A stretch of 64,000 nucleotides of DNA from Bradyrhizobium sp. sBnM-33 (GCF_032917945.1 NZ_CP136624.1:992001-1056000), one strand, 5' to 3'; numbered from the stretch's first letter, positions 17,987 to 27,609 are shown. Translations and numbers: made by a program. The notes: generated from the sequence alone by a model not told the origin.

Positions 17987-18721
17987 ATGAACGAACTGGA
18001 TTTCAGCGGCAGGCAAGTGCTGGTGGTCGGCGGCTCCAGCGGGATCGGCAATGGCATCGCGCAGGCCTTCCGCGCCAAGGGCGCGCGGGTCGCGGTCTGC
18101 GGCACCCGCGAAAGCGCAGCCGACTATTCGCCCGACGAAGGCTCTCATCTTGACGGACTCGACTATTTCCAGCTCGACGTCAGCAACGCGCAGGCCATCG
18201 AATCCTTCCAGCTATCGTTCGCAAAGCTGGACGTGCTGGTGCTGGCGCAAGGCGCGGTAATCTACCGCCGCGGCGAATTCGAGATGGATGGCTTTCGCAA
18301 GGTCGTGGAAGTCAACCTGATGAGCCTGATGGCCTGTGCCACCAAGTTTCATGCGATGCTGAGCGCCAGCAAAGGCTCGCTCATCATCGTCAGTTCGACC
18401 GCCGCCTATCACTCCACGATGGGCAATCCGGCCTACAACGCCTCGAAGACCGGCGCGGTCGGGCTGACGCGTACGCTCGGCGAGGCATGGGCCGGGGACG
18501 GCATCCGCGTCAACGGCATCGCGCCCGGGCTGGTCGACACCAAGATGACCAAGGCGACGACAGCCAATCCGAAACGGCTCGAAGGCGCGCTCGAGCGGAT
18601 CCCGTTGAAGCGGCTCGGCACGCCGGCCGACATGGCTGGTGCCGCGCTGTTCCTGGCCTCGCCGCTATCATCCTACATCATCGGCCAGACCATCGTGGTC
18701 GATGGCGGGCTGATCCTGTGA
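17987..18721 (+). CDS. Short-chain dehydrogenase/reductase
   Basis: A 244-residue SDR enzyme with VGGSSGIG cofactor loop, Ser in VSSTAAYHS and catalytic YNASK, ending in TIVVDGG. The central NNAG motif is replaced by LAQGAV, an unusual variant at the position of the structural Asn. AAGGAGG lies about ten bases upstream of the ATG, so the start is firm. It follows the GNAT gene closely. Substrate cannot be inferred. Confidence 0.88.
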   Translation: MNELDFSGRQVLVVGGSSGIGNGIAQAFRAKGARVAVCGTRESAADYSPDEGSHLDGLDYFQLDVSNAQAIESFQLSFAKLDVLVLAQGAVIYRRGEFEMDGFRKVVEVNLMSLMACATKFHAMLSASKGSLIIVSSTAAYHSTMGNPAYNASKTGAVGLTRTLGEAWAGDGIRVNGIAPGLVDTKMTKATTANPKRLEGALERIPLKRLGTPADMAGAALFLASPLSSYIIGQTIVVDGGLIL

Positions 18722-18801
18722 GCCCGGCACGGGCGTTTCGAGCGCGGTAGGAACCTGGGCGCGTCTGGTCGGTTAAATCTTCTGAAACAGGAGGGACCGC
18801 G

Positions 18802-19176
18802 ATGGATAAGGATCGGATTGCTGGCTCGGCGAAGGATGTTGCGGGTAAGGTCGAAAGCACCGCCGGCGACATGGCTGGCGACGCGAAGACGCAGGCCGAG
18901 GGCCGCGCGCGCGAAGCGGCCGGCACAGTGCAAAATCTCTACGGCCAGGCCAAGGATGCCGCCCGCGACGCCACCGACTCCGCGGTCAGCTACGCCAAGG
19001 ATGCTTATGAGAGCAGCGGCCAGACAGTTCGCACCGGCCAGCAGGCGGTGGCGAAAACCGTGCAGGAAAATCCGCTCGGCGCGCTGTTGGTCGCAGCTGG
19101 CATTGGCTTTGCGCTGGCGCTGTTGATGACGCGCCCGCCGCGCCGTCCGCCGTCGCGCTGGCGCTACTACGGCTGA
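18802..19176 (+). CDS. CsbD-like stress protein with C-terminal membrane helix
   Basis: A 124-residue, Ala/Lys/Asp-rich protein. The N-terminus MDKDRIAGSAKDVAGKVES is CsbD-like; the middle consists of helical heptads (AKDAARDATDSAVSYAKDAYESS); the C-terminus ENPLGALLVAAGIGFALALLM followed by a basic PRRPPSRWR tail is the ElaB/DUF883 type membrane anchor. It is probably a stress-induced inner-membrane-associated protein. AGGAGGG precedes the ATG. Confidence 0.82.
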   Translation: MDKDRIAGSAKDVAGKVESTAGDMAGDAKTQAEGRAREAAGTVQNLYGQAKDAARDATDSAVSYAKDAYESSGQTVRTGQQAVAKTVQENPLGALLVAAGIGFALALLMTRPPRRPPSRWRYYG

Positions 19177-19342
19177 GCCGTATCAGTCATTTCTGGTGCG
19201 CAACTGCGTATCTGAGGGCGCGCGTCGGCGCGAACCCGCGCCGCGCCTGCGGCGCATCTCGATCCCAAACTTCTGGATATTCTCCGATCTGCAATTGCAC
19301 ATCGTAGTTCGATGCTGGCGCATCGCCCCGGACTGACAGCTC

Positions 19343-21046
19343 CTATCGCGTGAAATTGCCCGGCGGCACCTCTGCCGAGCGCCCGACATTGCCCGGCGGG
19401 CGTGGCGCGCCCGGAGCAACGGGTCCGCGCGGCGGTGCAGCCGCGGGCGGTGCGGGTGTTCGTGGTGCCGCACCGAAGCCGCCGAAGAAGTCACGCAGTG
19501 ATGGCCCGTTGTTTTGCGCCGGGCGGAGCTGCATCGGCGGCGGCGGCTGTCTCTTCTGTTGCTGCAACGTTTGCTGCGGCGGCGGAAGCAAGAGCTGCTT
19601 CTGTGCGGGGGCGGCTGCCGCGGTTCCGCCCGGCGAGGTGGCTGCCGCTACCGGTGTTTCGCCCTTCGCCGGCTCGCGGCCGATTTCGCGACGAGGCCAT
19701 ACGTAGTCGTCGGCGCGGCCGGCCGGCGCGGCCAGGGCTTCGCCCTTCACCAGCGTGCGCGCGGCGAGCGCATCGACCGCTGCCGGACGCGAGCCGGGAC
19801 CGCCCAGCAACTGATCGGTGCCGACGGACGAGGCCACCAGCGGCATGACCGGTCCGGCCAGCGGACGTGGCGCCGGCTGGCCGGGCGCGACATTGGCCTC
19901 CGGCGTTGTCGGCTCGATCGGTACGGCGATCGGCCCGGAGCGTGCGGCCAGCAAGCGCGTCACCTCGCGCTCGACATAATGCGCGAGCTTGCGCGCGCCG
20001 GGTTTGGTGAAGAAGACGCCATCGGCGGTGCGGAGCTGGCGGATCTGGCCTTCGAAGTCGGGACCTTTCTGCAGGAAGCGGCCGGCTTCATCGACAAAGC
20101 CATCCCAGATATCGACATAGGTGATGCCGGCCTTGCCGGCGCCGTCGCGATACAGCGCGTCGAGGAACAGCATGTCGGCCGTTCCCCTTTGCCCGCGGAT
20201 CGCTGGCAGGCCGACCCACAACACTGGGACGCCCTTGGATTTCAGCACGCCGATCAGCTCTTCGATCTTCTTGGTGTAGAGTTCGACCCAGCGCTCGTCG
20301 CGGAACTCGTAAAGCCCGCCGCCTGATCGCGCGGGTGCGGCGATTTGTGTGTCGTTATCGGCTGCATCGTCAGGCGACAATTCGGCATCGGCCGGCTTGT
20401 CGTCGCGCTTTGCCGTGTCAGTCGAGCCTTCCGGCTTCTTTGCGTCCGCCGGCTTGCTATCTGTCTTGGCGCGCGCGTCCTTCTTGTCTTCCTTCTTGTC
20501 GGTCTTCTTCTCGGTGACCGCCTCGCGGATGGCCTGGCGGTCGTGGAGGCCGAGCATGACGACGATGGCATCGGGCTTTTCGGTGGCGAGGATGCCCTTG
20601 GCGGCCGCAGCCCAATCGGCGGGCTCGCCGCGCGGCTGATACTTGATCAGGCCGGAGACGGTCTTGTGCTTGCGGATCACGCCCATGTCGGGCTGCTCGG
20701 AATAGGCGTCTTCCAAGCCATAGGCGAGCCAGTCGGCCATGGCGTCGCCGAGCACCAGCACGTTACGTTCCGGCACCGTGTCGCGCTTGGCGGGCGCGGG
20801 CGCGCGGGAGAAATCCTGGCGCGGCGCCTGCGGCGCCTGCTGCTGGAATGGCGAAAAGAAATCGCCGCCGAACCAGCCGCCGCCACGTTGTGGCGCTTGC
20901 CGCGGTGGGCCGCCGAAGCCGCCGAAGTTGAAAAACTGCGCCGACGCGGGTCCCACGATCCCGATCAGAAGCGCGATCGCGACCGCCAGCGCCACCAGCG
21001 GCCCGGTCTCGGTAAACACGCGCAAGAAGGACGTTGGCTTTCGCAT
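19343..21046 (-). CDS. DUF459 SGNH-hydrolase-like protein
   Basis: A 567-residue protein with an N-terminal membrane anchor (GPLVALAVAIALLIGIVGPASA), a Gly/Phe/Pro linker, then a DUF459 SGNH-like domain (residues about 90–360). Signs of the fold are VLVLGDAMADWLAYGL (block I, with Asp where GDS has Ser after Gly-Asp replaced by GDA), VVMLGLHDRQAI and the late TKPGARKLAHYVE. A charged Lys/Asp insert (residues about 180–230) interrupts the domain. The last 120 residues are Pro/Gln/Ala-rich low complexity. The replaced nucleophile in GDA makes catalytic activity doubtful. It lies next to a lytic transglycosylase, hinting at an envelope role. Confidence 0.83.
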   Translation of the reverse strand: MRKPTSFLRVFTETGPLVALAVAIALLIGIVGPASAQFFNFGGFGGPPRQAPQRGGGWFGGDFFSPFQQQAPQAPRQDFSRAPAPAKRDTVPERNVLVLGDAMADWLAYGLEDAYSEQPDMGVIRKHKTVSGLIKYQPRGEPADWAAAAKGILATEKPDAIVVMLGLHDRQAIREAVTEKKTDKKEDKKDARAKTDSKPADAKKPEGSTDTAKRDDKPADAELSPDDAADNDTQIAAPARSGGGLYEFRDERWVELYTKKIEELIGVLKSKGVPVLWVGLPAIRGQRGTADMLFLDALYRDGAGKAGITYVDIWDGFVDEAGRFLQKGPDFEGQIRQLRTADGVFFTKPGARKLAHYVEREVTRLLAARSGPIAVPIEPTTPEANVAPGQPAPRPLAGPVMPLVASSVGTDQLLGGPGSRPAAVDALAARTLVKGEALAAPAGRADDYVWPRREIGREPAKGETPVAAATSPGGTAAAAPAQKQLLLPPPQQTLQQQKRQPPPPMQLRPAQNNGPSLRDFFGGFGAAPRTPAPPAAAPPRGPVAPGAPRPPGNVGRSAEVPPGNFTR

Positions 21047-21209
21047 CCGGGCTCGGTCGCAAATGGATCGTGAAGCGGTTAAATATAGCAGCGGAATCGG
21101 GCCGCAAGCGGGCAGATTTCACACCCCATAAACCGGGGTTCCAGGCCCAGCGTCAAGGCTCCCGCCGAATCGTGGTTTTCAGGGTCACTTTAAGCGCTGA
21201 AAACACGTC

Positions 21210-22589
21210 TTAACGGCCCCGCAGCCGATCCAGCACGTCGGAAGAGGCAAATCCGTCCGCCGGCGCTCCGATCGAGGCCTGGAAGCTGCGGAGCGCCTCC
21301 CGGGTGTGGCCACCGAACTGGCCATCCGGCGTGCCCTTGTAGAAGCCGCGCTGCGCCAGCAGCTGCTGCAGTTCCAGTCGCTCCGCCCGCGACAGCACCC
21401 GTTCCTGCCGCGGCCAGGGTTGCACGAACGGCGGCCCGCCGCGCAGCCGGTCGGCAAAGTGGCCGATCGCCAGCGCATAGGCCTCGGCCGGATTGTACTT
21501 CATGATCACCCGGAAGTTCTGCAGCATCAGGAAGCCGGGCCCCTGCATGCCGGCTGGCGCCAGCAGATAGGCTTTCTCGGTCGAATCGGGGAAAGGCTTG
21601 CCATCGGCCCGCTTCAGCCCTTGGCTCTGCCACTGCGCAATCGTCATCGCCTTGGACTTGTCCGCCAGCATGAAATTAAAACCCTCCGGCAGCACCACCT
21701 CGTAACCCCAGCTCCGGCCGGTCTGCCAGCCGTCTTTCTTGAGGTTATTGGCGGTGGAGGCGATCAGATCGGCGACGTTGTCGACGACGTCGCGGCGGCC
21801 GTCACCGTCGGCGTCGACGGCATAGCGCTTGAAGGCGGTCGGCATGAACTGCGTCGGTCCGAACGCGCCGGCCCAGGAGCCGCGCATCTGTTCGGGTCGC
21901 AGATCGCCGCGGTTGAGGATCTCGATCGCGGTGAGGAATTCATCCCTGAAATAGGCTTGGCGGCGGCCGATGCAGGCCAGTGTCGCGGTCGATCGCACTA
22001 CGTTGCGGTCACCCACTTGCGTCGAGTAGTTCGATTCGATGCCCCAGATCGACGCGATGATGTAGCGGTCGACGCCATAGGCTTTCTCCACCGCGTCGAA
22101 TTGCGGCCTGTATTGGGCGAGGATCTCGCGGCCCTTGGCAAGGCGGTTGTCGTTCACGAGGATGTCGAGATAGTCCCAGATCGCCTTGGTGAATTCGGGC
22201 TGCGAGTCCATCAGGTCCATGATGCGCAAATCAGGCTCGAGGCCGGCGGTGAAGCGCTCGAAATTTTGCTTGGTGATATTGCGCCGTGCGGCATCCGGCC
22301 ACATCGAGGCGACGCAGTTTTGAAAATTCGCCGCCGCCTGCCGGATCGCGGACGCGGTCATCAGCGGATGGCCAGAGGCGCCGTCCTCGCCGCTCCAGGG
22401 CGGCGGACCGCCGTTGGGGCCGGGCGCGGCTTGCGGCGGCTCGCTGGACTGCTGGCCTTGGAAGATGTTGCCGAGGAAGTTCGAAATCCCGTTGCCGGAG
22501 GATTGGGCATGCGATTGGCCAGAGGAACATAACAGCGCGGCCGCGATTAAGACCGCGCCGATTCGATTGCTCATCGTTCGTTCCATCAT
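21210..22589 (-). CDS. Lytic murein transglycosylase (MltB type) with peptidoglycan-binding domain
   Basis: An exported peptidoglycan-cleaving enzyme of about 459 residues. A signal peptide (IGAVLIAAALLCSSGQSHAQ) precedes the SLT_2/GH103 domain, where the catalytic Glu lies in SIWGIESNYSTQVG; SWAGAFGPTQFMPTAFKRYAVD and DVVDNVADLIASTANNLKKDGWQTGRSWGYEV are diagnostic. A C-terminal PG_binding_1 domain ends the protein (LQQLLAQRGFYKGTPDGQFGG). I start at ATG 22589; ATG 22574 would also give an intact signal peptide. Upstream in-frame codons to 22763 lack exported-protein character and are rejected. Confidence 0.9.
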   Translation of the reverse strand: MMERTMSNRIGAVLIAAALLCSSGQSHAQSSGNGISNFLGNIFQGQQSSEPPQAAPGPNGGPPPWSGEDGASGHPLMTASAIRQAAANFQNCVASMWPDAARRNITKQNFERFTAGLEPDLRIMDLMDSQPEFTKAIWDYLDILVNDNRLAKGREILAQYRPQFDAVEKAYGVDRYIIASIWGIESNYSTQVGDRNVVRSTATLACIGRRQAYFRDEFLTAIEILNRGDLRPEQMRGSWAGAFGPTQFMPTAFKRYAVDADGDGRRDVVDNVADLIASTANNLKKDGWQTGRSWGYEVVLPEGFNFMLADKSKAMTIAQWQSQGLKRADGKPFPDSTEKAYLLAPAGMQGPGFLMLQNFRVIMKYNPAEAYALAIGHFADRLRGGPPFVQPWPRQERVLSRAERLELQQLLAQRGFYKGTPDGQFGGHTREALRSFQASIGAPADGFASSDVLDRLRGR

Positions 22590-22818
22590 GCCGTGCCGTC
22601 CGTCGTAACAACCCCGTGCCAGAAGGCCCTGCCACGGTTTCCAATAGCTTAACAGAGGCCATTTTGTTGTCGCACCCGGTAAGCGCAAGGGGAGGTGGGG
22701 AGGCGGGAAGGCCACCATACATCCGCCTTTGTTCACGGGTGCAAACCGGCTATCAACGTGCAATCAAAGCGACTTTCCGCATTTCCAAGTTTCTCGATAT
22801 CAAGGCGCCCGACATCCC

Positions 22819-23697
22819 ATGAAAATCCGTAAAGCCGTCTTTCCGGTCGCCGGCCTCGGCACCCGCGTCCTGCCCGCCACCAAGGCGATGCCGAAGGAAA
22901 TGCTGACTATCGTCGACAAGCCGCTGATTCAATATGTGGTCGACGAGGCCAAGGAGGCCGGCATCGAGCATTTCGTTTTCGTCACCGGGCGCAACAAGGG
23001 TGTGATCGAGGACCATTTCGACCGGATGTTCGAACTCGACACCACGCTTGCCGCGCGCGGCAAGAAGGCCGAGCAGGACATCCTGGCACGCGACCAGCCC
23101 GAGGCCGGCGCCATGAGTTTCACCCGCCAGCAGGCGCCGCTCGGCCTCGGCCATGCGGTCTGGTGCGCGCGCGACATCGTCGGCGACGAGCCGTTCGCCG
23201 TGGTGCTGCCGGACGAACTGGTGCTCAACAGCCCGGGTTGCCTGAAGCAGATGATCGAGGCCGCCGCGAAACTCGGCGCTAAATCCAATCTGCTTGCGGT
23301 GGAGGCGGTGCCTGATGATCTTACCCACCAATACGGCATCTGCGGCGTCGGCAAACGCCTCGCCAAGAACATGTTCGAGGTCGACGGCATGGTGGAAAAA
23401 CCGCCAAAGGGCACCGCGCCGTCAAACCTCTCGATCACCGGGCGTTACATCCTGCAGCCGGAAATCTTCAAGATTCTCGAAAGCCAGGAGCGCGGTGCAG
23501 GCAACGAGATCCAGCTCACCGATGCGATGAAAGCTCTTGCCAAGACGCAAAAGTTCTACGGCGTCGAGTTCGAGGGCGAGCGCCATGATTGCGGCTCCAA
23601 GCCAGGCTTCCTGCGCGCCAACATCGCCTACGGCATGGCACGCGCCGAGCTGCGCGATGGCCTGCGCGCGGAGATGAAGAAGTATCTGGAGAAATGA
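22819..23697 (+). CDS. galU: UTP–glucose-1-phosphate uridylyltransferase
   Basis: A 292-residue cytoplasmic enzyme making UDP-glucose for exopolysaccharide, LPS and glucans. FPVAGLGTRVLPATKAMPKEML is the nucleotide-binding signature; VVDEAKEAGIE, PLGLGHAVWCAR, VVLPDELV, MVEKPPKG and GRYILQPEIF follow in standard order. The start MKIRKAVFP at 22819 matches the family; the longer frame from 22729 does not. It is divergent from the lytic transglycosylase gene and stands alone before a repeat. Confidence 0.95.
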   Translation: MKIRKAVFPVAGLGTRVLPATKAMPKEMLTIVDKPLIQYVVDEAKEAGIEHFVFVTGRNKGVIEDHFDRMFELDTTLAARGKKAEQDILARDQPEAGAMSFTRQQAPLGLGHAVWCARDIVGDEPFAVVLPDELVLNSPGCLKQMIEAAAKLGAKSNLLAVEAVPDDLTHQYGICGVGKRLAKNMFEVDGMVEKPPKGTAPSNLSITGRYILQPEIFKILESQERGAGNEIQLTDAMKALAKTQKFYGVEFEGERHDCGSKPGFLRANIAYGMARAELRDGLRAEMKKYLEK

Positions 23698-23720
23698 GGG
23701 CGGGGTGCCGCTGCTCATTC

Positions 23721-23807
23721 CGTCATTGCAAGGAGCGATAGCGACGAAGCAATCCATCGTTCCGAATATGCTGGTGCATGGATTGCTTCGCTTCGCTCGC
23801 AATGACG
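23721..23807. repeat. Intergenic palindromic repeat, CGTCATTGCGAG family
   Basis: CGTCATTGCAAGGAGCGATA...GAAGCAATCCATCG is mirrored by CATGGATTGCTTCG...CGCTCGCAATGACG, forming an almost complete hairpin between galU and the converging diguanylate cyclase gene. A second, modified copy is at 33225–33345. Confidence 0.8.
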
Positions 23808-23823
23808 GTGCTGGCGTAGAAAC

Positions 23824-25353
23824 TCAAGCCACCAGCGCAAGCTGCGGGATGGCGGCGACCACCGACTGGTTGCGGCCGTTGGCCTTGGCCGCGTAGAGCG
23901 CCTTGTCGGCCGCTTCGATCAGATAGGACCAATCGATCGCTGCCGTGGGCGTCATGCTCGCCACGCCGATACTCACCGTCGTCACGCGGGGATCTTCGGC
24001 CCATTGTTCGACTTTCAGGCGGATGGTTTCGGCGACGGTGAGCGCTTCCGCCGCCGAGAGGCCAGGCAGAAGTACCGCGAATTCCTCGCCGCCGTATCTG
24101 GCCGGACAGTCGCCGGCCCGCCCCACCGAATCCGAGATGCAGATCGCAATGCCGACCAGCACCTGGTCGCCGGCCTGATGTCCAAACGTGTCATTGTACG
24201 ATTTGAAATGATCGGCATCGATCATCAGCACCGCGATGGGGGTCTGGTTGCGCGCCGCCCGTCGCCATTCGGCATCGATTTCTGTATCGAACTTGCGCCG
24301 GTTCTTCAGGCCGGTGAGCGCGTCGGTGGTCGCCAGCTCTTCCAGCTTTTCTTCGGCCTCGGCGCGGCGGCCGATCTCGCGCGCGAGAAACAATGTGGTG
24401 GCAAGCACGAACAGGATCAGGGTCACCATGACCGCTCCGATCCGGATCACCTCCCGGTGCCAGAGGCTCAGGATGCTCGCCAGCGGTTTTCCGACGACGA
24501 CAAAGAACAGGCTCGTATTGGCGCTTCGAACGTAAAGCCGCGGTGTCGGGTCCACCGGTCCGACCCCGGCGTAGGCCCCGCCTTGCTTCAGATTTCCCGG
24601 ATTCCAGTTTCTTCGCTCTGCCAGATTTTTGCCGACGATGTCGAGGTCGAATGGTTTGCGCATGATGATCGTCCGGTCACGGCGCAATACCGTGATCGTA
24701 TCGGCGGGATCGAGTGTCAGCCGTCCGAACAAATCGTGGAAATAACTGAATCGGATCGAGCCCGCGACCACACCGAGAAAACCACCATCGGCGTCGCTAA
24801 CGCGTCGGCTGAGCACGATCGAATAGGCGCTGCGATGCAGCATCGGACGGCTCATGTACAAGCCAATGTCGGGCTTGTCGCGATGGACGAAGAAGTATTC
24901 CTCATCGCTGCGATCCTCCGGCACGGGATCGAGGCTTGCCGCATCGATGATCAGCTTGCCCTGCGCGTCGAATACCTGGATCGCGCCGAAATGCCTGGCA
25001 GTCGCGGCATGATCGAACAGAATCAGATGGCGAATCTCCTTGCTGACCTTTTCGATCTCCGGCATCACCAGATTGGTCGCGACGCTACGCAGCGACAGAT
25101 CGTAGAGTTCGATATTGCGGCTGATATCGGAGTCGATGCTCGAGGCAAGATTTTCAAGCGTTTGACGCGCCAGCTCTTCCTCGCCGCGGCGCATGTCAAA
25201 CATGACGCTGGTGCAGATCGCGGAGAAGCCGATCACCGCCGCAACCGACGATGCGATCAACAGCTTTACCGACAATCGCCAGGGGCGGCGGCCGGAGTCT
25301 TTCCTGAACCAACCCTTTCTGGCTAAGTCGCTTTGCCGCTCGAATAGCATCAT
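23824..25353 (-). CDS. Membrane diguanylate cyclase with periplasmic Cache sensor
   Basis: A protein of about 509 residues predicted to make c-di-GMP. It has a first membrane helix (LLIASSVAAVIGFSAICTSVMF), a periplasmic dCache-like sensor of about 260 residues with FFVHRDKPDIGLYMSRP and WNPGNLKQGG, a second helix (IGAVMVTLILFVLATTLFLA), then a GGDEF domain. The active-site motif reads YGGEEF, so it should be active; no RxxD inhibitory site is obvious upstream of it. Start codons at 25353, 25350 and TTG 25362 are all possible; GGAG lies just upstream. It stands alone between a repeat and a small divergent gene. Confidence 0.9.
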   Translation of the reverse strand: MMLFERQSDLARKGWFRKDSGRRPWRLSVKLLIASSVAAVIGFSAICTSVMFDMRRGEEELARQTLENLASSIDSDISRNIELYDLSLRSVATNLVMPEIEKVSKEIRHLILFDHAATARHFGAIQVFDAQGKLIIDAASLDPVPEDRSDEEYFFVHRDKPDIGLYMSRPMLHRSAYSIVLSRRVSDADGGFLGVVAGSIRFSYFHDLFGRLTLDPADTITVLRRDRTIIMRKPFDLDIVGKNLAERRNWNPGNLKQGGAYAGVGPVDPTPRLYVRSANTSLFFVVVGKPLASILSLWHREVIRIGAVMVTLILFVLATTLFLAREIGRRAEAEEKLEELATTDALTGLKNRRKFDTEIDAEWRRAARNQTPIAVLMIDADHFKSYNDTFGHQAGDQVLVGIAICISDSVGRAGDCPARYGGEEFAVLLPGLSAAEALTVAETIRLKVEQWAEDPRVTTVSIGVASMTPTAAIDWSYLIEAADKALYAAKANGRNQSVVAAIPQLALVA

Positions 25354-25482
25354 CCGCTCCAAGCCTTCCGGTATGCGCCGGATAAATTGTTGCGGTCTTA
25401 AGCGGCGACGGCGATATGGTAGACAGTTAACATTCGGTTGCCGGCGTCGACGGTTTTGTGCAATTCGCTCAAGAGGACACGC

Positions 25483-25740
25483 GTGAACGTTTACGACCCG
25501 CTGCGGGACTATCTGAAGGCGCAGAAGCGCACCGAATTCGTGCTGAGCTTCGAACGGATTGAGGAGATCATCGACGCCGCGCTGCCGCGTGCCGCGCAGC
25601 GCGCGTCATGGTGGGAGACGTTGCGGAGCCCGCAGGAGAGAATGCCGCAGCGCGAAGCCTGCCTGGAAGCCGGCTACATCGCAACGCGGCAGGCGGATGG
25701 GAAGAGCGTGAAGTTCAAGAAGATGCCGGTGAGGAAATAG
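25483..25740 (+). CDS. Small DUF7662-like protein
   Basis: An 85-residue soluble protein starting at GTG 25483 with AAGAGGA upstream. The segment YDPLRDYLKAQKRTEFVLSF, then FERIEEIIDAALPRAA and a WW pair about eight residues on, resembles the DUF7662 domain (a small protein of unknown function); this assignment is from memory of the pattern. It ends in basic KFKKMPVRK. Divergent from the diguanylate cyclase by about 130 bases; no functional link is visible. Confidence 0.6.
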   Translation: MNVYDPLRDYLKAQKRTEFVLSFERIEEIIDAALPRAAQRASWWETLRSPQERMPQREACLEAGYIATRQADGKSVKFKKMPVRK

Positions 25741-26073
25741 CTGCGCCGTTCAACCTGCATCGTGCCGCGGTTCCTCGAACCACGCGGGCGGTGAATCCCC
25801 AAAATTTACAGGCCCAGCACACCGCCACTTTGGTGCGCCTTGCGGACTCAATGTGGAAAATTGCGCGGGGTCCACAAAGTGCCAATTTCAACTGCCAGCC
25901 ACCCTTCCTGCTACGCGGGCTGTCGTGTATGAGAGAATTGCCAACGGGACGTGCCGATAGTCCCAGGAGCGAATTGGCGGCGCGGATGGTGGCGGCGGTT
26001 GGTTAAACCCAAAAGTAGCGATCTGGCACTTGATGGACGCAAGCGCGGACAGGCATTTCAACCGGGGCGTGGC
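25741..26073. other. Intergenic region before the L,D-transpeptidase
   Basis: These 333 bases show no convincing gene. The L,D-transpeptidase frame is open back to 25951, but without a ribosome site or sensible protein. A promoter is expected here but I could not point to one. Confidence 0.4.
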
Positions 26074-27609
26074 ATGGTGAATCGAGTTACGACGGCGCGA
26101 TCCACCGTGGCGATGCGGCGCTGGGGTGCTCCCGCCATTGTGACGCTCGTGGTAATGGCGGCGCTGACCGTCGACGCCACGGCGAGACAGGCGCGCCCCA
26201 AGGCCCCAACCGAGGCGACGGCGCCGCGCGATGCAGGCGAGCCGATCATGGCGATCGTGTCGATCAAGACCCAGCAGGTCACCATCTACGACGCCGACGG
26301 CTGGATCCTGCGCGCGCCGGTTTCAACCGGCACCACGGGACGCGAGACGCCCGCCGGCGTGTTCGCCATCCTCGAGAAGAACAAGGATCACCGCTCGAGC
26401 CTCTATGACGATGCCGAGATGCCGAACATGCAGCGCATCACCTGGAACGGCATCGCGCTGCATGGCGGGCCGCTGCCCGGATATGCGGCCTCGCACGGCT
26501 GCGTGCGGATGCCCTTTGGCTTTGCCGAGAAGTTGTTCGACAGGACGCGGATCGGGATGCGGGTAATCGTCTCGCCTGATAATGCCGAGCCGGTCGAGTT
26601 CTCCCACCCGGCGCTATTCGTGCCGAGCCCGGAGGCCATTGCAGCTGCACCGACGCGCGCCGAGACGCTCGCCCGCGAGGCCGCGGAGGCCGCCAGGACG
26701 GCCGACGAGACGAAGAAGGCCGCCGCGATGGCGGCGCGCGAGACAGCATCGTTCACGGCGTCGCTGCGCAAGCTGAAGGGGCTCAAGACCCGCGCCGACG
26801 CTGAGCTCGCCTACGCCGACAAGGTGCTCGCCGTCGCCAAGACGGACGAGGCCAAGACGCGGGCCGAGGACTTTAGGCAAAAGGCCGCCGCGAAGGCCGC
26901 GGAACTGGGAACACAGCTCGACACTGCCAATGCCGACGCAAAATCCAAGCTCGACGCCGCGGCAACCGCAAAGGACGCCGCCAAGGCGGCCGGGATTAGG
27001 AAGGCCGACATCGCCAAGGCGGCGAGCGAGGCGAAGCTCGCGCTCGAGCCGGTCTCGATCTACATCAGCCGCGCGACGCAGAAGCTTTACGTGCGGCGCC
27101 CTACGCATAAGCCGGCACCTGACGGCGGCGGGATCGTGTTCGATGCGACGATTGAGGTTCCTGTCACGATCCGCAATCCCGAAAGACCGATCGGCACGCA
27201 TGTGTTCACGGCGGTGGCGCGCAACGGGGCGGCCCTGCGCTGGACCGCGGTCACCATCGACAACGGCGACAACGCCAAGGCCGCGCTCGACCGCATCACC
27301 ATCCCGCAGGAGGTGCTCGATCGCATCGCGCCGACCGCATTGCCACGATCCTCGATCGTCGTCTCGGACGAGCCGCTGAGCAGCGAGACCAACTATCGCA
27401 CAGAGTTCGTCGCGGTGCTGAGCACCGAGCCGCAGGGCGGCTTCGTGACGCGCCGGCCTACGGCCGATGTCCGCATTGCGAGCGACGACTTCCAGGGCGA
27501 CGACGGTTTCGGTTTCTTCAATTTCCCGCGCGATCCGGCTCCCCAAACCGGCAACACGCGCCGGCGCGGCGGCCAGTACTATCGTCCGATGCAACCGGGC
27601 TGGTGGTAA
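26074..27609 (+). CDS. L,D-transpeptidase (YkuD) with Ala-rich coiled-coil
   Basis: A 511-residue exported enzyme that cross-links peptidoglycan or attaches proteins to it. After a signal anchor (APAIVTLVVMAALTVDATA) comes the YkuD domain: IVSIKTQQVTIYDADGW, TGTTGRETPAGVF, and the catalytic HGG...SHGCVRMP with the nucleophilic Cys. Residues from about 190 to 370 are Ala/Lys/Glu-rich heptads, probably a coiled coil; a second YkuD-like beta segment without Cys follows (VSIYISRATQKLYVRRP...GTHVFTAVARNG). The duplicated, inactive C-terminal half is unusual. ATG 26074 is the best start; 26113 and 25951 are alternatives. Confidence 0.86.
   Translation: MVNRVTTARSTVAMRRWGAPAIVTLVVMAALTVDATARQARPKAPTEATAPRDAGEPIMAIVSIKTQQVTIYDADGWILRAPVSTGTTGRETPAGVFAILEKNKDHRSSLYDDAEMPNMQRITWNGIALHGGPLPGYAASHGCVRMPFGFAEKLFDRTRIGMRVIVSPDNAEPVEFSHPALFVPSPEAIAAAPTRAETLAREAAEAARTADETKKAAAMAARETASFTASLRKLKGLKTRADAELAYADKVLAVAKTDEAKTRAEDFRQKAAAKAAELGTQLDTANADAKSKLDAAATAKDAAKAAGIRKADIAKAASEAKLALEPVSIYISRATQKLYVRRPTHKPAPDGGGIVFDATIEVPVTIRNPERPIGTHVFTAVARNGAALRWTAVTIDNGDNAKAALDRITIPQEVLDRIAPTALPRSSIVVSDEPLSSETNYRTEFVAVLSTEPQGGFVTRRPTADVRIASDDFQGDDGFGFFNFPRDPAPQTGNTRRRGGQYYRPMQPGWW

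Noticed and set aside
20345..21073. 242-residue frame antisense to the SGNH gene
   Set aside because: It mirrors the codon pattern of the real gene on the opposite strand and has no family features.
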